From the NCBI RefSeq assembly GCF_000953825.1, contig NZ_BBUL01000089.1, positions 62,001 to 126,000 on the forward strand: 64,000 nt of DNA, in the 5' to 3' direction. How positions within the stretch are numbered: the stretch's first letter is position 1; the number at the start of each line of letters is the position of its first letter. Made by a program: the position numbers and the translations under genes. This stretch comes from Cellvibrio sp. OA-2007 (lineage in GTDB: Bacteria; Pseudomonadota; Gammaproteobacteria; Pseudomonadales; Cellvibrionaceae). The notes beneath the pieces are model-generated. The model saw only the letters and a program-made list of their open reading frames with translations. It was not told the DNA's origin and did no database searches. Positions 1 through 9,840 of this stretch are shown here, piece by piece.

Positions 1-1344
1 GTTGATCAAGATCACCAACACCGCCACGGGGGAGATATAACGCAAAATCGGCCGCCAGACTTTTAACAGCAGCGAGGATTCAAATTTTAATTCATGCAGC
101 AAGTGTTCATCGCGCAGTTTCCAGCCGACAAACAGCGCGATCAACATGCCACCGAGGGGCAACATAATATTGGTGGCGATAAAATCCATGCTGTCGAAAT
201 AGGATTTGCCCCACAGGAATTGTTTATCGGACCAATCATTAAACGACCAGACCGAACCCAGCCCCAGCAGCCAAGCAATCACACCCAGCAGCACACTCGC
301 ACCTATCCGGCTCAGACCAAAACGCTCGTTGAGATAGGCTACCCCAGGCTCCAGCAGCGAAATCGTTGAGGTCCACGCGGCGAGCATTACCATCACAAAA
401 AATACCGAGCCAATCACCAAACCCGCGCTCATATTGCCAAAAGCAACTGGCAGGGTGACAAACATCAAACCCGGGCCACTGCCGACTGCGATGCCCGGAG
501 TGGCAAATACCAAGGCAAAAATCGCGACCCCCGCGACCAGTGCAACTAGAGTGTCGAGCAGCGCGACCAACATCACCGTCTTGCCCACCGATTGAGTACT
601 CGGCATATAAGCGCCGTAGGCCATGATCGCACCCATGCCCAAACTCAGGGTAAAAAACGAGTGCCCCATGGCGGTCAGCGCGGATTCCCAGGAGACATCC
701 TCAATGTTAAAACTGAACATAAAACGCAGCGAGGTTACGAACTCGCCCTCAACCATCGCATAACCGAGCAGTATCAACAGCAGCACAAACAACAGCGGCA
801 TCATCCAGCGCACCGAGGCCTCCAGCCCGCGTGTCACACCCAAGGCCAGAATGGTCACGGTCATCAAGGTGAAAATGGTGTGCCATTGCAGCATTTTGCT
901 ATTGTCGGCCAGCAGGCCATCAAACAGCGCTTGCGATGTCTCGCCGGTCAGCCCGGCAAATTTACCGCTCAGGGCAGATTGCACATACTCCAGCGTCCAA
1001 CCGGCGATCACGGTGTAGAACGACAAAATCACCAAACCGGCGAGTGCACCCATCCAGCCAATCACCGTCCAACCTTTGCTGGCGCCCGAGGTTTCGCACA
1101 ATTCAGCGGTCGCCATAATCGGATTGGCGCGGGCGCGGCGCCCCATCAAAATTTCCGCCATCATGATCGGAATACCAATCACCGCAATCCACAGCAGATA
1201 CATCAACACAAACGCACCGCCGCCGTTCTCGCCGGTGATGTAGGGAAACTTCCAAATATTGCCCAGCCCTACCGCCGAGCCGGTCGCGGCCAGAATAAAA
1301 CTGCCGCGCAATCCCCAAATAGTATGTTGCTTCAGTGGCTTCAC
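1..1344 (-). CDS. Sodium-dependent transporter, SNF/NSS family (3' end cut by window)
   Basis: This is a multi-spanning inner-membrane symporter of the neurotransmitter:sodium symporter (SNF) family, which in bacteria usually imports amino acids with Na+. The reading frame stays open from 1344 to base 1 (448 codons) and runs off the window. The N-terminus has the family's TM1 signature, with ATGSAVGLGNIWKFPY around residues 20-35 containing the unwound Na+/substrate-binding stretch. Later hydrophobic segments such as FFTLSLGMGAIMAYGAYM also fit. I place the start at a GTG (1342-1344) because an AGAGGAG ribosome-binding site lies just upstream in the mRNA and the family N-terminus begins right there; no in-frame ATG fits. 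The substrate cannot be told from sequence. It is transcribed divergently from smpB. Confidence 0.88.
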   Translation of the reverse strand, partial: MKPLKQHTIWGLRGSFILAATGSAVGLGNIWKFPYITGENGGGAFVLMYLLWIAVIGIPIMMAEILMGRRARANPIMATAELCETSGASKGWTVIGWMGALAGLVILSFYTVIAGWTLEYVQSALSGKFAGLTGETSQALFDGLLADNSKMLQWHTIFTLMTVTILALGVTRGLEASVRWMMPLLFVLLLILLGYAMVEGEFVTSLRFMFSFNIEDVSWESALTAMGHSFFTLSLGMGAIMAYGAYMPSTQSVGKTVMLVALLDTLVALVAGVAIFALVFATPGIAVGSGPGLMFVTLPVAFGNMSAGLVIGSVFFVMVMLAAWTSTISLLEPGVAYLNERFGLSRIGASVLLGVIAWLLGLGSVWSFNDWSDKQFLWGKSYFDSMDFIATNIMLPLGGMLIALFVGWKLRDEHLLHELKFESSLLLKVWRPILRYISPVAVLVILIN

Positions 1345-1525
1345 GCGCTGCTCCTCTGTTGAGCCTCAATAGCGAGGTAATTATTCTTAGCCAAGCACAG
1401 ATCGCACCAAACATAGCGCGCAACAATGACTTACAAAATGACGTTCAAGATTGACCAAATGGCCGTTGATATTGAATTGTACCTAGATTGCCCCAAGGGT
1501 ATAAGCCCACACACCACCCTATATC

Positions 1526-1555
1526 AAGACAGGGCGTGGACTTTGCCGATATAAT
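1526..1555 (+). promoter_or_regulatory. Candidate sigma70 promoter of smpB
   Basis: A perfect TATAAT -10 box at 1550-1555 is preceded, 18 bp upstream, by AAGACA (1526-1531), a partial match to TTGACA. Transcription would start about 35 nt before the smpB ATG. This is read by eye only. Confidence 0.5.
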
Positions 1556-1596
1556 GCCCGCCCGTTTGATGACACACCCTGAGTAGCTACAAGTTC

Positions 1597-2082
1597 ATGG
1601 CCAAAAAAGCGCAAAAAAACCAAGGCAATACCATTGCCCTCAATAAAAAAGCCAAATTCGATTACGAATTACACGATCGTTTTGAAGCGGGCGTAGCCTT
1701 TCTCGGCTGGGAAATTAAGAGCATGCGCGCCGGCAAAGCCAATATCACCGATTGCTACGTGATCTTCAAAAACAATGAAGCCTGGCTGCAAGCTGCACAG
1801 ATTCAACCGCTGGTGAGCGCTTCAACGCATTTTGTCACCGACCCTTTCCGCAACCGCAAATTGCTGCTCAACCGCCGCGAAATTAATCGCCTGCAAGAAG
1901 CAGTCAATCAAAAAGGCTACACCGTGGTGCCCACCGCACTCTATTGGAAAGATCATTTGATCAAATTAGAGATCGCCATCGCCAAGGGTAAGCAATTACA
2001 CGACAAACGCGAAACCGAAAAAGAGCGCGACTGGGCGCGGGACAAACAGCGCTTGTTTCAAACCGCAAGCAAACGCGATTAA
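1597..2082 (+). CDS. smpB: SsrA-binding protein SmpB
   Basis: SmpB binds the tRNA-like end of tmRNA and delivers it to stalled ribosomes for trans-translation. At 161 residues it has the usual length. The OB-fold core is clear: N-terminal NKKAKFDYE, then [20 protein letters not shown] (about residues 35-55) and [15 protein letters not shown]. The C-terminal tail is basic and helical ([23 protein letters not shown]), the part that enters the mRNA channel in known SmpBs. The gene stands alone between the divergent transporter and convergent pgk, and is followed by a bidirectional terminator. The ssrA gene itself is not seen in the window. Confidence 0.97.
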   Translation: MAKKAQKNQGNTIALNKKAKFDYELHDRFEAGVAFLGWEIKSMRAGKANITDCYVIFKNNEAWLQAAQIQPLVSASTHFVTDPFRNRKLLLNRREINRLQEAVNQKGYTVVPTALYWKDHLIKLEIAIAKGKQLHDKRETEKERDWARDKQRLFQTASKRD

Positions 2083-2103
2083 TATTTCGCCTTTCTTATC
2101 GAT

Positions 2104-2142
2104 AAAAAAAATGCCGGTACTTTTCAGCACCGGCATTTTTTT
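2104..2142. terminator. Bidirectional rho-independent terminator between smpB and pgk
   Basis: The hairpin ATGCCGGT / ACCGGCAT is flanked by an A-run on the left and a T-run on the right, so it can end both smpB (+) and pgk (-). Confidence 0.9.
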
Positions 2143-2163
2143 ATGCGGCAAGAAACTAACGAA

Positions 2164-3336
2164 TTAGCCTTTTGCGCGCTCTTCCAAAATCGCAACTGCA
2201 GGCAATACTTTGCCTTCTACGAATTCAAGGAAGGCACCACCGCCGGTAGATACGTAAGAAATTTGATCGGCCAAATTCCACTTGTCGATTGCGGCCAATG
2301 TATCGCCACCACCGGCAACCGAGAAAGCTTCGCTCGCAGCGATTGCGCGGGAAATCACTTCAGTGCCCTGTGCAAACGCATCAAATTCAAACACGCCACA
2401 TGGGCCGTTCCACAACACGGTTTTTGCGTTTTTGATGATCTCGGCAACACGCGCAGCCGTTTCCGGGCCGTAGTCGATAATTTCTTCGTCAGCCGCAATT
2501 TCGCTTGGCTTTTTCACCGTCGCAACGGAATTGTGACTCCACTCTTTGAAACCTTCTTTGGTCACACGTACATCGGTTGCGTAAACCACTTCAGTGGTTT
2601 TGCACAAGCGCTGCGCTTCGGGGATCAAATCTTTTTCGTACAGCGAGTTGCCTACTTCAAAACCGGCAGCAGCTACGAAAGTGTTGGAGATACCACCACC
2701 AACAACCAGAATATCAGCGATTTTTGACAATGCGTCCAACACGCTCAACTTGGTCGATACTTTTGAACCACCAACGATAGCCACCAGCGGGCGCGCTGGG
2801 TTATCCAATACTTTTGCCAAGGCATCCAACTCACCTGCCAGCAATGGGCCAGCGCAAGCGATAGGAGCAAATTTCGCAACACCGTGAGTCGATGCCTGCG
2901 CGCGGTGCGCGGTGCCAAATGCGTCCATTACAAACACATCGCACAAGGCTGCCATTTTTTTGCTCAGCTCATCAGAATTCTTGCCTTCGCCCACATTAAA
3001 GCGCACATTTTCCAGCAACACCAAATCGCCTTGGTCGGCAAAACCATCCACCCAATCTTTCACCAGCGGTACATTGCGACCCAATTTCTCGCTCAAGTAT
3101 TTTGCAACCGGCGCCAGCGAAGCCGCCTCGTCATAAACACCTTCATCAGGGCGACCAAGATGCGACATCACCATTACTTTTGCACCAGCAGCTAATGCCG
3201 CTTGAATGGTGGGAATAGATGCGTCGATACGCACCGCAGACGTGATGCGGCCATCCTCCAACGGCACGTTCAGATCCTGACGAATCAATACACGTTTGCC
3301 AGCGAGATCCTGGTCTTTCATTAATTTTACAGTCAT
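2164..3336 (-). CDS. pgk: Phosphoglycerate kinase
   Basis: This cytoplasmic glycolytic and gluconeogenic enzyme moves phosphate between 1,3-bisphosphoglycerate and ATP. At 390 residues it has normal bacterial length. The N-terminal [12 protein letters not shown] signature, MSHLGRP (about residue 57), [24 protein letters not shown] and the C-terminal GGGDTLAA nucleotide loop are all present. The gene lies downstream of tkt on the same strand. A terminator-like hairpin (3432-3460) between them suggests partly independent transcription. The epd/gapA gene that often sits between tkt and pgk in gammaproteobacteria is absent here. Confidence 0.98.
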   Translation of the reverse strand: MTVKLMKDQDLAGKRVLIRQDLNVPLEDGRITSAVRIDASIPTIQAALAAGAKVMVMSHLGRPDEGVYDEAASLAPVAKYLSEKLGRNVPLVKDWVDGFADQGDLVLLENVRFNVGEGKNSDELSKKMAALCDVFVMDAFGTAHRAQASTHGVAKFAPIACAGPLLAGELDALAKVLDNPARPLVAIVGGSKVSTKLSVLDALSKIADILVVGGGISNTFVAAAGFEVGNSLYEKDLIPEAQRLCKTTEVVYATDVRVTKEGFKEWSHNSVATVKKPSEIAADEEIIDYGPETAARVAEIIKNAKTVLWNGPCGVFEFDAFAQGTEVISRAIAASEAFSVAGGGDTLAAIDKWNLADQISYVSTGGGAFLEFVEGKVLPAVAILEERAKG

Positions 3337-3431
3337 GGCTTTACTCCGAATAAAAACCTAATGCCTTTAGTGAATTCTCCAGCTCTGCTTTTTGTCTTTT
3401 TAAAACCGATAAAAGTGCAAAGCGATAAAAC

Positions 3432-3460
3432 AAAACACCCGACTCGCGCCGGGTGTTTTT
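3432..3460 (-). terminator. Terminator after tkt
   Basis: A 10-bp stem (AAAACACCCG / CGGGTGTTTT) with an 8-nt loop lies just past the tkt stop codon, and on the minus strand it is followed by a T-rich stretch. It sits between tkt and pgk and could make the operon polar. Confidence 0.75.
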
Positions 3461-3467
3461 GCTGAAC

Positions 3468-5480
3468 TTAGTCTTCCAACAATTCTTCAACAGTGCTGAC
3501 GATGTTATCAACAGTGAAGCCGAAGTGTTCGAGCAGTTTGTTGCCTGGCGCTGATTCACCGAAGGTGGTCATGCCGATGATGCGGCCATCAAAGCCTACG
3601 TATTTGTACCAGTAATCAGCGTGTGCAGTTTCTACTGCAACGCGCGCGGTAACATTGCTTGGCAATACGGATTCTTTGTAGGCGGCGTCTTGTTGATCAA
3701 ACACAGAAGTAGAAGGCATAGATACAACACGCACGTTTTTACCTTTTGCTTTCAGCGCTTCAGCGGCTTTCACAGTCACGCCAACTTCTGAACCTGTGGC
3801 GATCAAAATTGCTTCTGGCTCGCCCACTGAATCAACCAACACATAACCACCTTTGGCGATGTCGGCGACTTGTGCTTCGCTACGCGCGAAGAAATCCAGA
3901 TTTTGACGGCTGAATACCAAGGCCGCAGGGCCATCTTTACGCTCAACCGCAGACTTCCACGCAACAACAGATTCGGTGCTGTCCGCCGGGCGCCAGGTTT
4001 CCAAGTTTGGAGTCAAACGCAGAGTGCCGAGCACTTCGATTGGTTGGTGAGTCGGGCCGTCTTCGCCTTGACCGATTGAGTCGTGGGTGTACACAAACAC
4101 GTTGCGCAATTTCATCAGCGCCGACATACGCACCGCGTTTGCCGCATATTGTTGGAACATCAGGAAGGTTGCACCGTAGGGGATGAAACCGCCGTGTGCC
4201 GATACACCGTTCATGATCGCGCTCATACCAAATTCGCGCACACCGTAGTACACATAGTTACCGCTTGCATCGCCCGCTTCAACGCCTTTGGATTTTTTCA
4301 CCAGCGTGAGGTTGGAACCAGCGAGGTCAGCGGAGCCGCCAAGAATTTCTGGCAACCACTCAACAAACGATGCGATGGTGTTTTGCGATGCTTTACGGCT
4401 CGCAATTTTTTCGCCTTTAGCTTGAGTCTCAGCAATCAAAGCTTCTGCTTTTGCAGCGAAGTCTGCAGGCAAATCGCCTTTCACTACGCGGCGATCAAAT
4501 TCAGCGGCGAGTTCTGGATAAGCAGCTTGATAAGCGGCAAATTTTTCGCCCCAGGATTTTTCTGCCGCAGCGCCTTTGGCTTTAGCATCCCAACCTTCGT
4601 ACACATCAGCTGGAACCACAAATGGCTCGTATTCCCAGTTCAGGGTTTTACGCACCAATGCCACTTCTTCCAGGCCGAGTGGTGAGCCGTGGCAATCGTG
4701 CGACGCTTGTTTGTTAGGTGAACCGAAACCAATGATGGTTTTGGTGATGATCAGCGTCGGTCTGCTGGTTTCAGCGCGTGCGGTTTCGATGGCAGTTTTG
4801 ATCTCTACTGCATCATGACCATCAACTGAACGAATCACTTGCCAGCCGTAGGCTTCAAAACGCTTAGCGGTGTCATCGGTAAACCAGCCTTCAACATGGC
4901 CGTCGATTGAAATGCCGTTGTCATCGTAGAAAGCAATCAGCTTGCCCAAGCCCAAGGTACCGGCCAGAGAACAAGCTTCGTGTGAAACACCTTCCATCAT
5001 GCAGCCATCACCGAGGAAGCAGTAAGTGAAGTGATCAACCAAATCATGGCCGTCGCGGTTGAATTGCGCCGCAAGAACTTTTTCTGCCAGCGCCATACCG
5101 ACGGCGTTAGCGATACCCTGGCCTAATGGGCCAGTGGTGGTTTCAACACCTGGGGTATAACCGCGCTCCGGGTGGCCCGGGGTGTTGGAATGCAATTGAC
5201 GGAATTGCTGCAGGTCTTCCATTGAAACCGCATAGCCGCTCAGGTGCAGCAAGGAGTAAATCAGCATGGAGCCGTGGCCGTTAGACAATACAAAACGGTC
5301 GCGGTCAGCCCAGTTGGGATTTTGTGGGTTGTGTTTTAAAAAGTCATTCCACAGAACTTCGGCGATATCCGCCATGCCCATAGGGGCGCCCGGGTGGCCT
5401 GAGTTAGCTTTTTGAACGGCGTCCATGGAGAGGACACGGATTGCATTGGCAAGATGTTGACGAGTTGGCATGAAACTCAA
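3468..5480 (-). CDS. tkt: Transketolase
   Basis: This thiamine-diphosphate enzyme of the pentose phosphate pathway moves two-carbon ketol units between sugar phosphates. It has 670 residues, as expected for bacterial TktA. Visible signatures include [17 protein letters not shown] near residue 27, the [14 protein letters not shown] loop (~115), the ThDP/metal motif [13 protein letters not shown] (~154) and the pyrimidine-domain segment [11 protein letters not shown] (~470). The C-terminal domain begins near [17 protein letters not shown]. The start ATG at 5480 gives the expected [28 protein letters not shown]-type N-terminus after four extra residues (MSFMPTRQ); the second Met, at 5471, is an alternative start. 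Confidence 0.97.
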   Translation of the reverse strand: MSFMPTRQHLANAIRVLSMDAVQKANSGHPGAPMGMADIAEVLWNDFLKHNPQNPNWADRDRFVLSNGHGSMLIYSLLHLSGYAVSMEDLQQFRQLHSNTPGHPERGYTPGVETTTGPLGQGIANAVGMALAEKVLAAQFNRDGHDLVDHFTYCFLGDGCMMEGVSHEACSLAGTLGLGKLIAFYDDNGISIDGHVEGWFTDDTAKRFEAYGWQVIRSVDGHDAVEIKTAIETARAETSRPTLIITKTIIGFGSPNKQASHDCHGSPLGLEEVALVRKTLNWEYEPFVVPADVYEGWDAKAKGAAAEKSWGEKFAAYQAAYPELAAEFDRRVVKGDLPADFAAKAEALIAETQAKGEKIASRKASQNTIASFVEWLPEILGGSADLAGSNLTLVKKSKGVEAGDASGNYVYYGVREFGMSAIMNGVSAHGGFIPYGATFLMFQQYAANAVRMSALMKLRNVFVYTHDSIGQGEDGPTHQPIEVLGTLRLTPNLETWRPADSTESVVAWKSAVERKDGPAALVFSRQNLDFFARSEAQVADIAKGGYVLVDSVGEPEAILIATGSEVGVTVKAAEALKAKGKNVRVVSMPSTSVFDQQDAAYKESVLPSNVTARVAVETAHADYWYKYVGFDGRIIGMTTFGESAPGNKLLEHFGFTVDNIVSTVEELLED

Positions 5481-5833
5481 GGCTCCTTACGTATAAGTTG
5501 ATTGCTGTTGTAGGTGGGCGCTTTCGCACCTGAACCGATTAAAGTCAGGGCGCCCTGGGGTTGCAAAGCACTAATGGGCAATTGCCACTTATTTACCGGC
5601 CTCTGATGGGCTTTTGTGTCGTTGGGTTCCAGCCGCCGTCGCTGGGAGTGAATACATTCACGATCACAATCAAATGCATCCACTGACAAAATGGGCAGGC
5701 ATTTTCGCCCAGCAGGCGCTGGCCGTAAAGAAATAACCGTCTGAATCGCCAGATTTAGCGAGATTTGATCAATAAAGCTGGCGCTACAGAGCGAAAAAAC
5801 ACCCATTCAGAACAAATCCTAACAAAAAAGCCT
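5481..5833. other. Intergenic region upstream of tkt, no supported gene
   Basis: About 350 bp lie between the divergent tkt and sahR-type genes. An open frame here on the minus strand has no recognisable family or good start and is left out. Apart from the operator beginning at 5834, I see no repeat or hairpin that I can assign. Confidence 0.5.
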
Positions 5834-5867
5834 AAAACCTATATCAAAATATTTTGATATAGGTTTT
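5834..5867. promoter_or_regulatory. 34-bp perfect palindrome, predicted SahR operator
   Basis: The sequence is perfectly self-complementary over 34 bp, centred between 5850 and 5851, with the core ATATCAAAATATTTTGATAT. This resembles the published type of SahR site (an ATATCAAG..CTTGATAT-like palindrome) that controls S-adenosylmethionine cycle genes. It overlaps the predicted -35 of the following gene, so binding should block transcription. It lacks the GC-rich stem of a terminator. Confidence 0.75.
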
Positions 5868-5882
5868 TTTGGCTGCTAGACT
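5854..5882 (+). promoter_or_regulatory. Predicted promoter of the methyl-cycle operon
   Basis: TTGATA (5854-5859) lies 17 bp from TAGACT (5877-5882), and the -35 element sits inside the right arm of the palindrome. Initiation would fall about 25 nt before the ATG at 5913. Confidence 0.55.
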
Positions 5883-5912
5883 GCACACCACTCACAGCCA
5901 ATTGATTAAACA

Positions 5913-6938
5913 ATGAACCAATCCCTGCAAGACCACTCCGATGCACTGCCAGTCCTGACCGATATGGTCGAACTGGAAACGCCGCTCAGCCCACTGGCCA
6001 ACCTGCTAAAAGCGGCTGGTGATCCGCTGCGGCTGGAGATATTGCGGGTGCTCAGCCAGGATTCGTTTGGCGTGCTGGAGCTGTGCCGCATCTTCAATGC
6101 CAAACAATCGGGCATGAGCCATCACCTGAAAGTGTTAACCAGCGCTGGCTTGTTGAGTTCACGCCGCGAAGCGAATTCGATTTTTTATCGCCGCGCCTAT
6201 TTAGCGCCCGATCATGCACTCGCCGCATTACAGCAACAATTATTTGCGACGGTGGATACATTGCCGATTGCCGAGCACTTGCGCGAGCCGATCCGCGAAT
6301 TGCAATTGGAGCGCAGCCAAGCCGCACAAGCATTTTTTAGCGAGAACGCCGATAAATTTCGCGCGCAGCAAGATTTAATCGCCAGCTATCCGGTGTACGC
6401 CGAGCAGATGACCCAACTACTCAACAACACAGTGCTGCGCGATAAAAATCTCGCGTTGGAAATCGGCCCAGGTGAAGGTGAATTTTTAGCAGTGCTTGCG
6501 CAGCAATTTAATCAAGTGATCGCACTCGATAACGCCGCCAATATGCTCGACAAAGCGCGCGCCTTTGCCAGCGAAAAAAGTCTGCGCAATATCGAATTTA
6601 TTTTGGGCGATACCCAAAGCCTGCCCGAACACAAAGTATTGGCCGATTGTATTTTGGTGAATATGGTGTTGCACCACACCCCCTCACCCGCCGATATTTT
6701 TCAGGATTTAAGCAATGCCTTAGCACCGGGCGGTGCGTTGCTGATCTGCGATCTCTGTCGCCACGAACAAGCTTGGGCACGCGAGGCTTGCGGCGATTTA
6801 TGGCAAGGCTTTGAACCACAGGATTTTTCCCGCTGGGCGCAAGCAGCAAAACTCGACGAAGGCCAGAGTGTGTATTTCGCTTTGCGCAACGGCTTCCAAA
6901 TTCAATTGCGACAATTTTTTAAACCAACGAATTTTTAA
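5913..6938 (+). CDS. sahR: ArsR-family regulator fused to a methyltransferase domain (SahR type)
   Basis: The protein has two domains and 341 residues. Residues ~20-105 form an ArsR winged helix ([18 protein letters not shown], then the recognition helix [19 protein letters not shown]). Residues ~165-330 form a class I SAM-dependent methyltransferase fold, with motif [19 protein letters not shown] and the acidic loop [15 protein letters not shown]. ArsR regulators that sense S-adenosylhomocysteine and control methyl-cycle genes are known as SahR, and such fusions are reported. Here it is the first gene before metK, ahcY and metF, and a perfect palindrome overlaps its promoter, so autorepression relieved by SAH is the natural inference. 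Whether the methyltransferase half is only a ligand sensor is not visible. Confidence 0.82.
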   Translation: MNQSLQDHSDALPVLTDMVELETPLSPLANLLKAAGDPLRLEILRVLSQDSFGVLELCRIFNAKQSGMSHHLKVLTSAGLLSSRREANSIFYRRAYLAPDHALAALQQQLFATVDTLPIAEHLREPIRELQLERSQAAQAFFSENADKFRAQQDLIASYPVYAEQMTQLLNNTVLRDKNLALEIGPGEGEFLAVLAQQFNQVIALDNAANMLDKARAFASEKSLRNIEFILGDTQSLPEHKVLADCILVNMVLHHTPSPADIFQDLSNALAPGGALLICDLCRHEQAWAREACGDLWQGFEPQDFSRWAQAAKLDEGQSVYFALRNGFQIQLRQFFKPTNF

Positions 6939-6961
6939 TTTTTATTTGCAAGGAAAAAACC

Positions 6962-8116
6962 ATGTCTGAATATTCCGTTTTTACCTCTGAGTCGGTTTCC
7001 GAAGGTCACCCGGATAAACTCGCCGATCAGATTTCTGATGCCGTGCTCGATGCAATTATAAAAGATGACCCCAACGCACGTGTTGCGGTTGAGACGCTAG
7101 TAAAAACCGGCATGGCAATTGTCGCCGGTGAAGTGCGCACCTCTACTTATGTTGATCTGGAAGATTTGATCCGCCAGGTTATTCTCGACATTGGTTATGA
7201 CTCAAGTGATGTCGGTTTTGATGGCGCTAGCTGCGCAGTATTAAATGCAATCGGCAAACAATCGTCCGACATCGCCATGGGTGTGGATGAAGGTGATGAA
7301 AAAGATTTAGGCGCGGGCGACCAAGGTTTGATGTTTGGTTTTGCTACTAACGAAACCTCCGTATTAATGCCCGCTCCGATTTTTTATGCACACCGTTTGG
7401 TAGAAAAACAAGCTGAGCTGCGCAAAAACGGCGCTCTGCCCTGGTTGCGCCCTGATGCAAAAAGCCAAGTCACTCTGCGCTACGAAAACGGCAAGCCAGT
7501 GGCGGTAGATGCGGTGGTACTCTCAACCCAACACAGCCCTAGCGTTCACCAAAGTGAAATTCACGATGCAGTGCGCGAGCTGATTATTAAACAAGTTTTA
7601 CCAGCGGAGTGGCTGCACAAAGACACCAAGTACCACATCAACCCCACCGGCCAATTTATTATCGGCGGCCCAGTGGGCGATTGCGGCTTAACCGGCCGCA
7701 AAATTATCGTGGACACCTACGGCGGTATGGCGCGTCACGGCGGCGGCGCCTTCTCTGGTAAAGATCCATCTAAAGTAGACCGCTCTGCCGCTTACGCTGG
7801 CCGTTACGTTGCCAAAAATATTGTCGCAGCGGGTTTGGCGGACAAATGTGAAATTCAAGTGAGCTACGCGATTGGCGTTGCTGAACCCACATCAATTTCA
7901 ATCAACACTTTTGGCACCGGCAAAATTTCTGACGATGCGATCATTAATTTAGTGCGCGAGAATTTTGATTTGCGCCCACGCGGCCTGATTCAAATGCTGG
8001 ATTTGAAACGCCCGATCTATCGCCAAACTGCGGCCTACGGTCACTTTGGTCGCGAGCTTCCCGATTTCACTTGGGAAAAAACCGATAAGGCTGATGCGCT
8101 GAAAAAAGTGCTTTAA
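6962..8116 (+). CDS. metK: S-adenosylmethionine synthetase
   Basis: MetK makes S-adenosylmethionine from methionine and ATP. It has 384 residues, the E. coli length. Key segments are [18 protein letters not shown] (residues ~13-30, ATP/metal site), [15 protein letters not shown] (~115), the P-loop-like [19 protein letters not shown] (~259) and the C-terminal [18 protein letters not shown]. It begins 23 bp after the regulator gene with an AAGGA site, so the two should be cotranscribed. It supplies the methyl donor whose product SAH is cleared by the next gene, ahcY. Confidence 0.98.
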   Translation: MSEYSVFTSESVSEGHPDKLADQISDAVLDAIIKDDPNARVAVETLVKTGMAIVAGEVRTSTYVDLEDLIRQVILDIGYDSSDVGFDGASCAVLNAIGKQSSDIAMGVDEGDEKDLGAGDQGLMFGFATNETSVLMPAPIFYAHRLVEKQAELRKNGALPWLRPDAKSQVTLRYENGKPVAVDAVVLSTQHSPSVHQSEIHDAVRELIIKQVLPAEWLHKDTKYHINPTGQFIIGGPVGDCGLTGRKIIVDTYGGMARHGGGAFSGKDPSKVDRSAAYAGRYVAKNIVAAGLADKCEIQVSYAIGVAEPTSISINTFGTGKISDDAIINLVRENFDLRPRGLIQMLDLKRPIYRQTAAYGHFGRELPDFTWEKTDKADALKKVL

Positions 8117-8152
8117 TTTTTATACACTGATTAAAATTAGTTACATATCCGT

Positions 8153-8230
8153 CGTCATCCTCGCGTAGCGGGGATCCAGCAGTTGATTAGATTTTTATAA
8201 GAGCTGGATTCCCGCTGCGCGAGAATGACG
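8153..8230. repeat. Palindromic dispersed repeat, family A copy 1
   Basis: This 78-bp imperfect inverted repeat starts CGTCATCCTCGCG and ends CGCGAGAATGACG, with GGATCCAGC / GCTGGATTCC inside. Related copies lie at 28673-28766 and 60514-60580. It belongs to the widespread GTCATCC..GGATGAC type of small intergenic palindromes. It sits between metK and ahcY and could fold in the mRNA, tuning the downstream gene. Confidence 0.8.
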
Positions 8231-8275
8231 TAAATAAAAACAACGAAAAATTTCGTTGAATGAAAGGAAAAAATT

Positions 8276-9646
8276 ATGAGCTTCACCGACTATAAAGTTG
8301 CCGATATGTCCCTCGCTAACTGGGGCCGCAAAGAAATTGAAATCGCCGAAGGTGAAATGCCTGCACTCATGGCGCTGCGTCGCAAATATGCCGCGAGTAA
8401 ACCACTGGCCGATGCAAAAATTATCGGTTGCATTCACATGACCATTCAAACTGCGGTATTGATTGAAACGCTGGTGGATTTGGGCGCAGAAGTGCGCTGG
8501 TCATCGTGCAATATTTTCTCTACGCAAGATCACGCCGCTGCCGCTATCGCCGCTGCGGGCATTCCAGTTTTTGCCTGGAAAGGTGAAACCGAAGAAGAAT
8601 TCTGGTGGTGTATCGAGCAGACCATCAATAAAGATGGCAAGCCTTGGGATGCCAATATGATTCTCGATGACGGCGGCGATGTAACCCAAATCGTGCACGA
8701 AAAATATCCACAGATGCTCGACAAAATTCACGGCATCTCTGAAGAAACCACCACCGGTGTGCATCGCCTGCTCGACATGTTGAAAAAAGGCCAATTAAAA
8801 GTGCCAGCAATCAACGTAAACGATGCGGTAACCAAAAGTAAAAACGACAACAAATACGGTTGCCGTCACAGCCTGAGCGATGCGATCAAGCGCGGTACTG
8901 ACCATTTGTTAATGGGCAAAAAAGCCTTGGTTGTCGGTTACGGTGATGTGGGTAAAGGCTCCGCAGCATCACTGCGCCAAGAGGGTATGATTGTAAAAAT
9001 TACCGAGATAGATCCAATCTGCGCCATGCAAGCCTGTATGGATGGTTTTGAAGTAGTGTCGCCTTACAATGACGGCATCAACACCGGCAAATACGAAGAC
9101 ATCAATCACATCGTATTGGGCACTACTGATTTGGTGGTCACCACCACCGGTAACGTCAACGTGTGTGACTCCGCTATGTTGCGCGCATTAAAGAAAAGCG
9201 CCGTGGTATGTAACATCGGCCACTTCGATAGCGAAATCGACACTGCATTTATGCGCAAAAATTGGGAGTGGGAAGAAGTTAAACCACAAGTGCATAAAAT
9301 CTATCGCGACAAAGCGACCAATGATCATTTGATTCTGTTGTCAGAAGGTCGCCTGGTAAACCTCGGCAATGCAACTGGTCACCCATCACGCATTATGGAT
9401 GGCTCCTTCGCCAACCAAGTACTGGCACAAATGTATTTGTACGAACGCAAATTTGCCGATTTGCCTGCGGAACAAAAAGCCGAGCATTTGTATGTGCGTG
9501 TACTGCCGAAAAAACTCGACGAAGAAGTCGCTAAAGATATGGTGGAAGGTTTTGGTGGTGTAATCACCAAACTCACCGCGCAACAGGCAGAATATATTGG
9601 TGTGGAAGTAGAAGGCCCATTTAAACCAGAATCTTACAAGTATTAA
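8276..9646 (+). CDS. ahcY: Adenosylhomocysteinase (S-adenosylhomocysteine hydrolase)
   Basis: AhcY splits S-adenosylhomocysteine into adenosine and homocysteine using tightly bound NAD. At 456 residues it belongs to the longer form with an insertion of about 40 residues. The NAD-binding loop is [16 protein letters not shown] (~220-235). The substrate region has [21 protein letters not shown] (~181-201), and the C-terminus ends in the usual KPESYKY. It follows metK after a 159-bp gap filled by a palindromic repeat and has an AAAGGAA ribosome-binding site. Together with the regulator, metK and metF it forms a compact methyl cycle; no methionine synthase is present in the window. Confidence 0.98.
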   Translation: MSFTDYKVADMSLANWGRKEIEIAEGEMPALMALRRKYAASKPLADAKIIGCIHMTIQTAVLIETLVDLGAEVRWSSCNIFSTQDHAAAAIAAAGIPVFAWKGETEEEFWWCIEQTINKDGKPWDANMILDDGGDVTQIVHEKYPQMLDKIHGISEETTTGVHRLLDMLKKGQLKVPAINVNDAVTKSKNDNKYGCRHSLSDAIKRGTDHLLMGKKALVVGYGDVGKGSAASLRQEGMIVKITEIDPICAMQACMDGFEVVSPYNDGINTGKYEDINHIVLGTTDLVVTTTGNVNVCDSAMLRALKKSAVVCNIGHFDSEIDTAFMRKNWEWEEVKPQVHKIYRDKATNDHLILLSEGRLVNLGNATGHPSRIMDGSFANQVLAQMYLYERKFADLPAEQKAEHLYVRVLPKKLDEEVAKDMVEGFGGVITKLTAQQAEYIGVEVEGPFKPESYKY

Positions 9647-9670
9647 TTGATGCGGATTGTGGCAGCTCAT

Positions 9671-9814
9671 GTAGGTTGGGGTGAGGAACGAACCCCAACA
9701 TGCCAAACTCTCCACACACGATAAAGTCAATTCAAATAACCGAATCGACCTTATCGTTTTAACCGTATTTATTCTCGTTAATTGTGTTGGGGTTCGTTCC
9801 TCACCCCAACCTAC
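9671..9814. repeat. Perfect 30-bp inverted repeat flanking 84 bp (MITE/REP-like, family B)
   Basis: The arms at 9671-9700 and 9785-9814 are exact reverse complements over 30 bp. Each arm is itself a hairpin (GTTGGGGT ... ACCCCAAC). The structure fills the gap between ahcY and metF. It looks like a paired REP/MITE element, and its transcript would form a very stable fold just before metF. Confidence 0.85.
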
Positions 9815-9840
9815 TAGAGCACTTTTTTTGAGATAAAAAG

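Noticed and set aside
592-1362. 256-codon open frame on the plus strand rich in Gln, His and Arg
   Set aside because: It is antisense to the sodium-dependent transporter, whose frame has clear family motifs; the composition is typical of an antisense shadow.
5477-5806. 109-codon minus-strand frame upstream of tkt
   Set aside because: No recognisable domain, no ribosome-binding site, odd composition, and it overlaps the tkt start region.
8117-8275. Possible SAH riboswitch before ahcY
   Set aside because: The structured sequence here is the dispersed GTCATCC palindrome, present elsewhere without ahcY; I see no SAH-riboswitch-like core.
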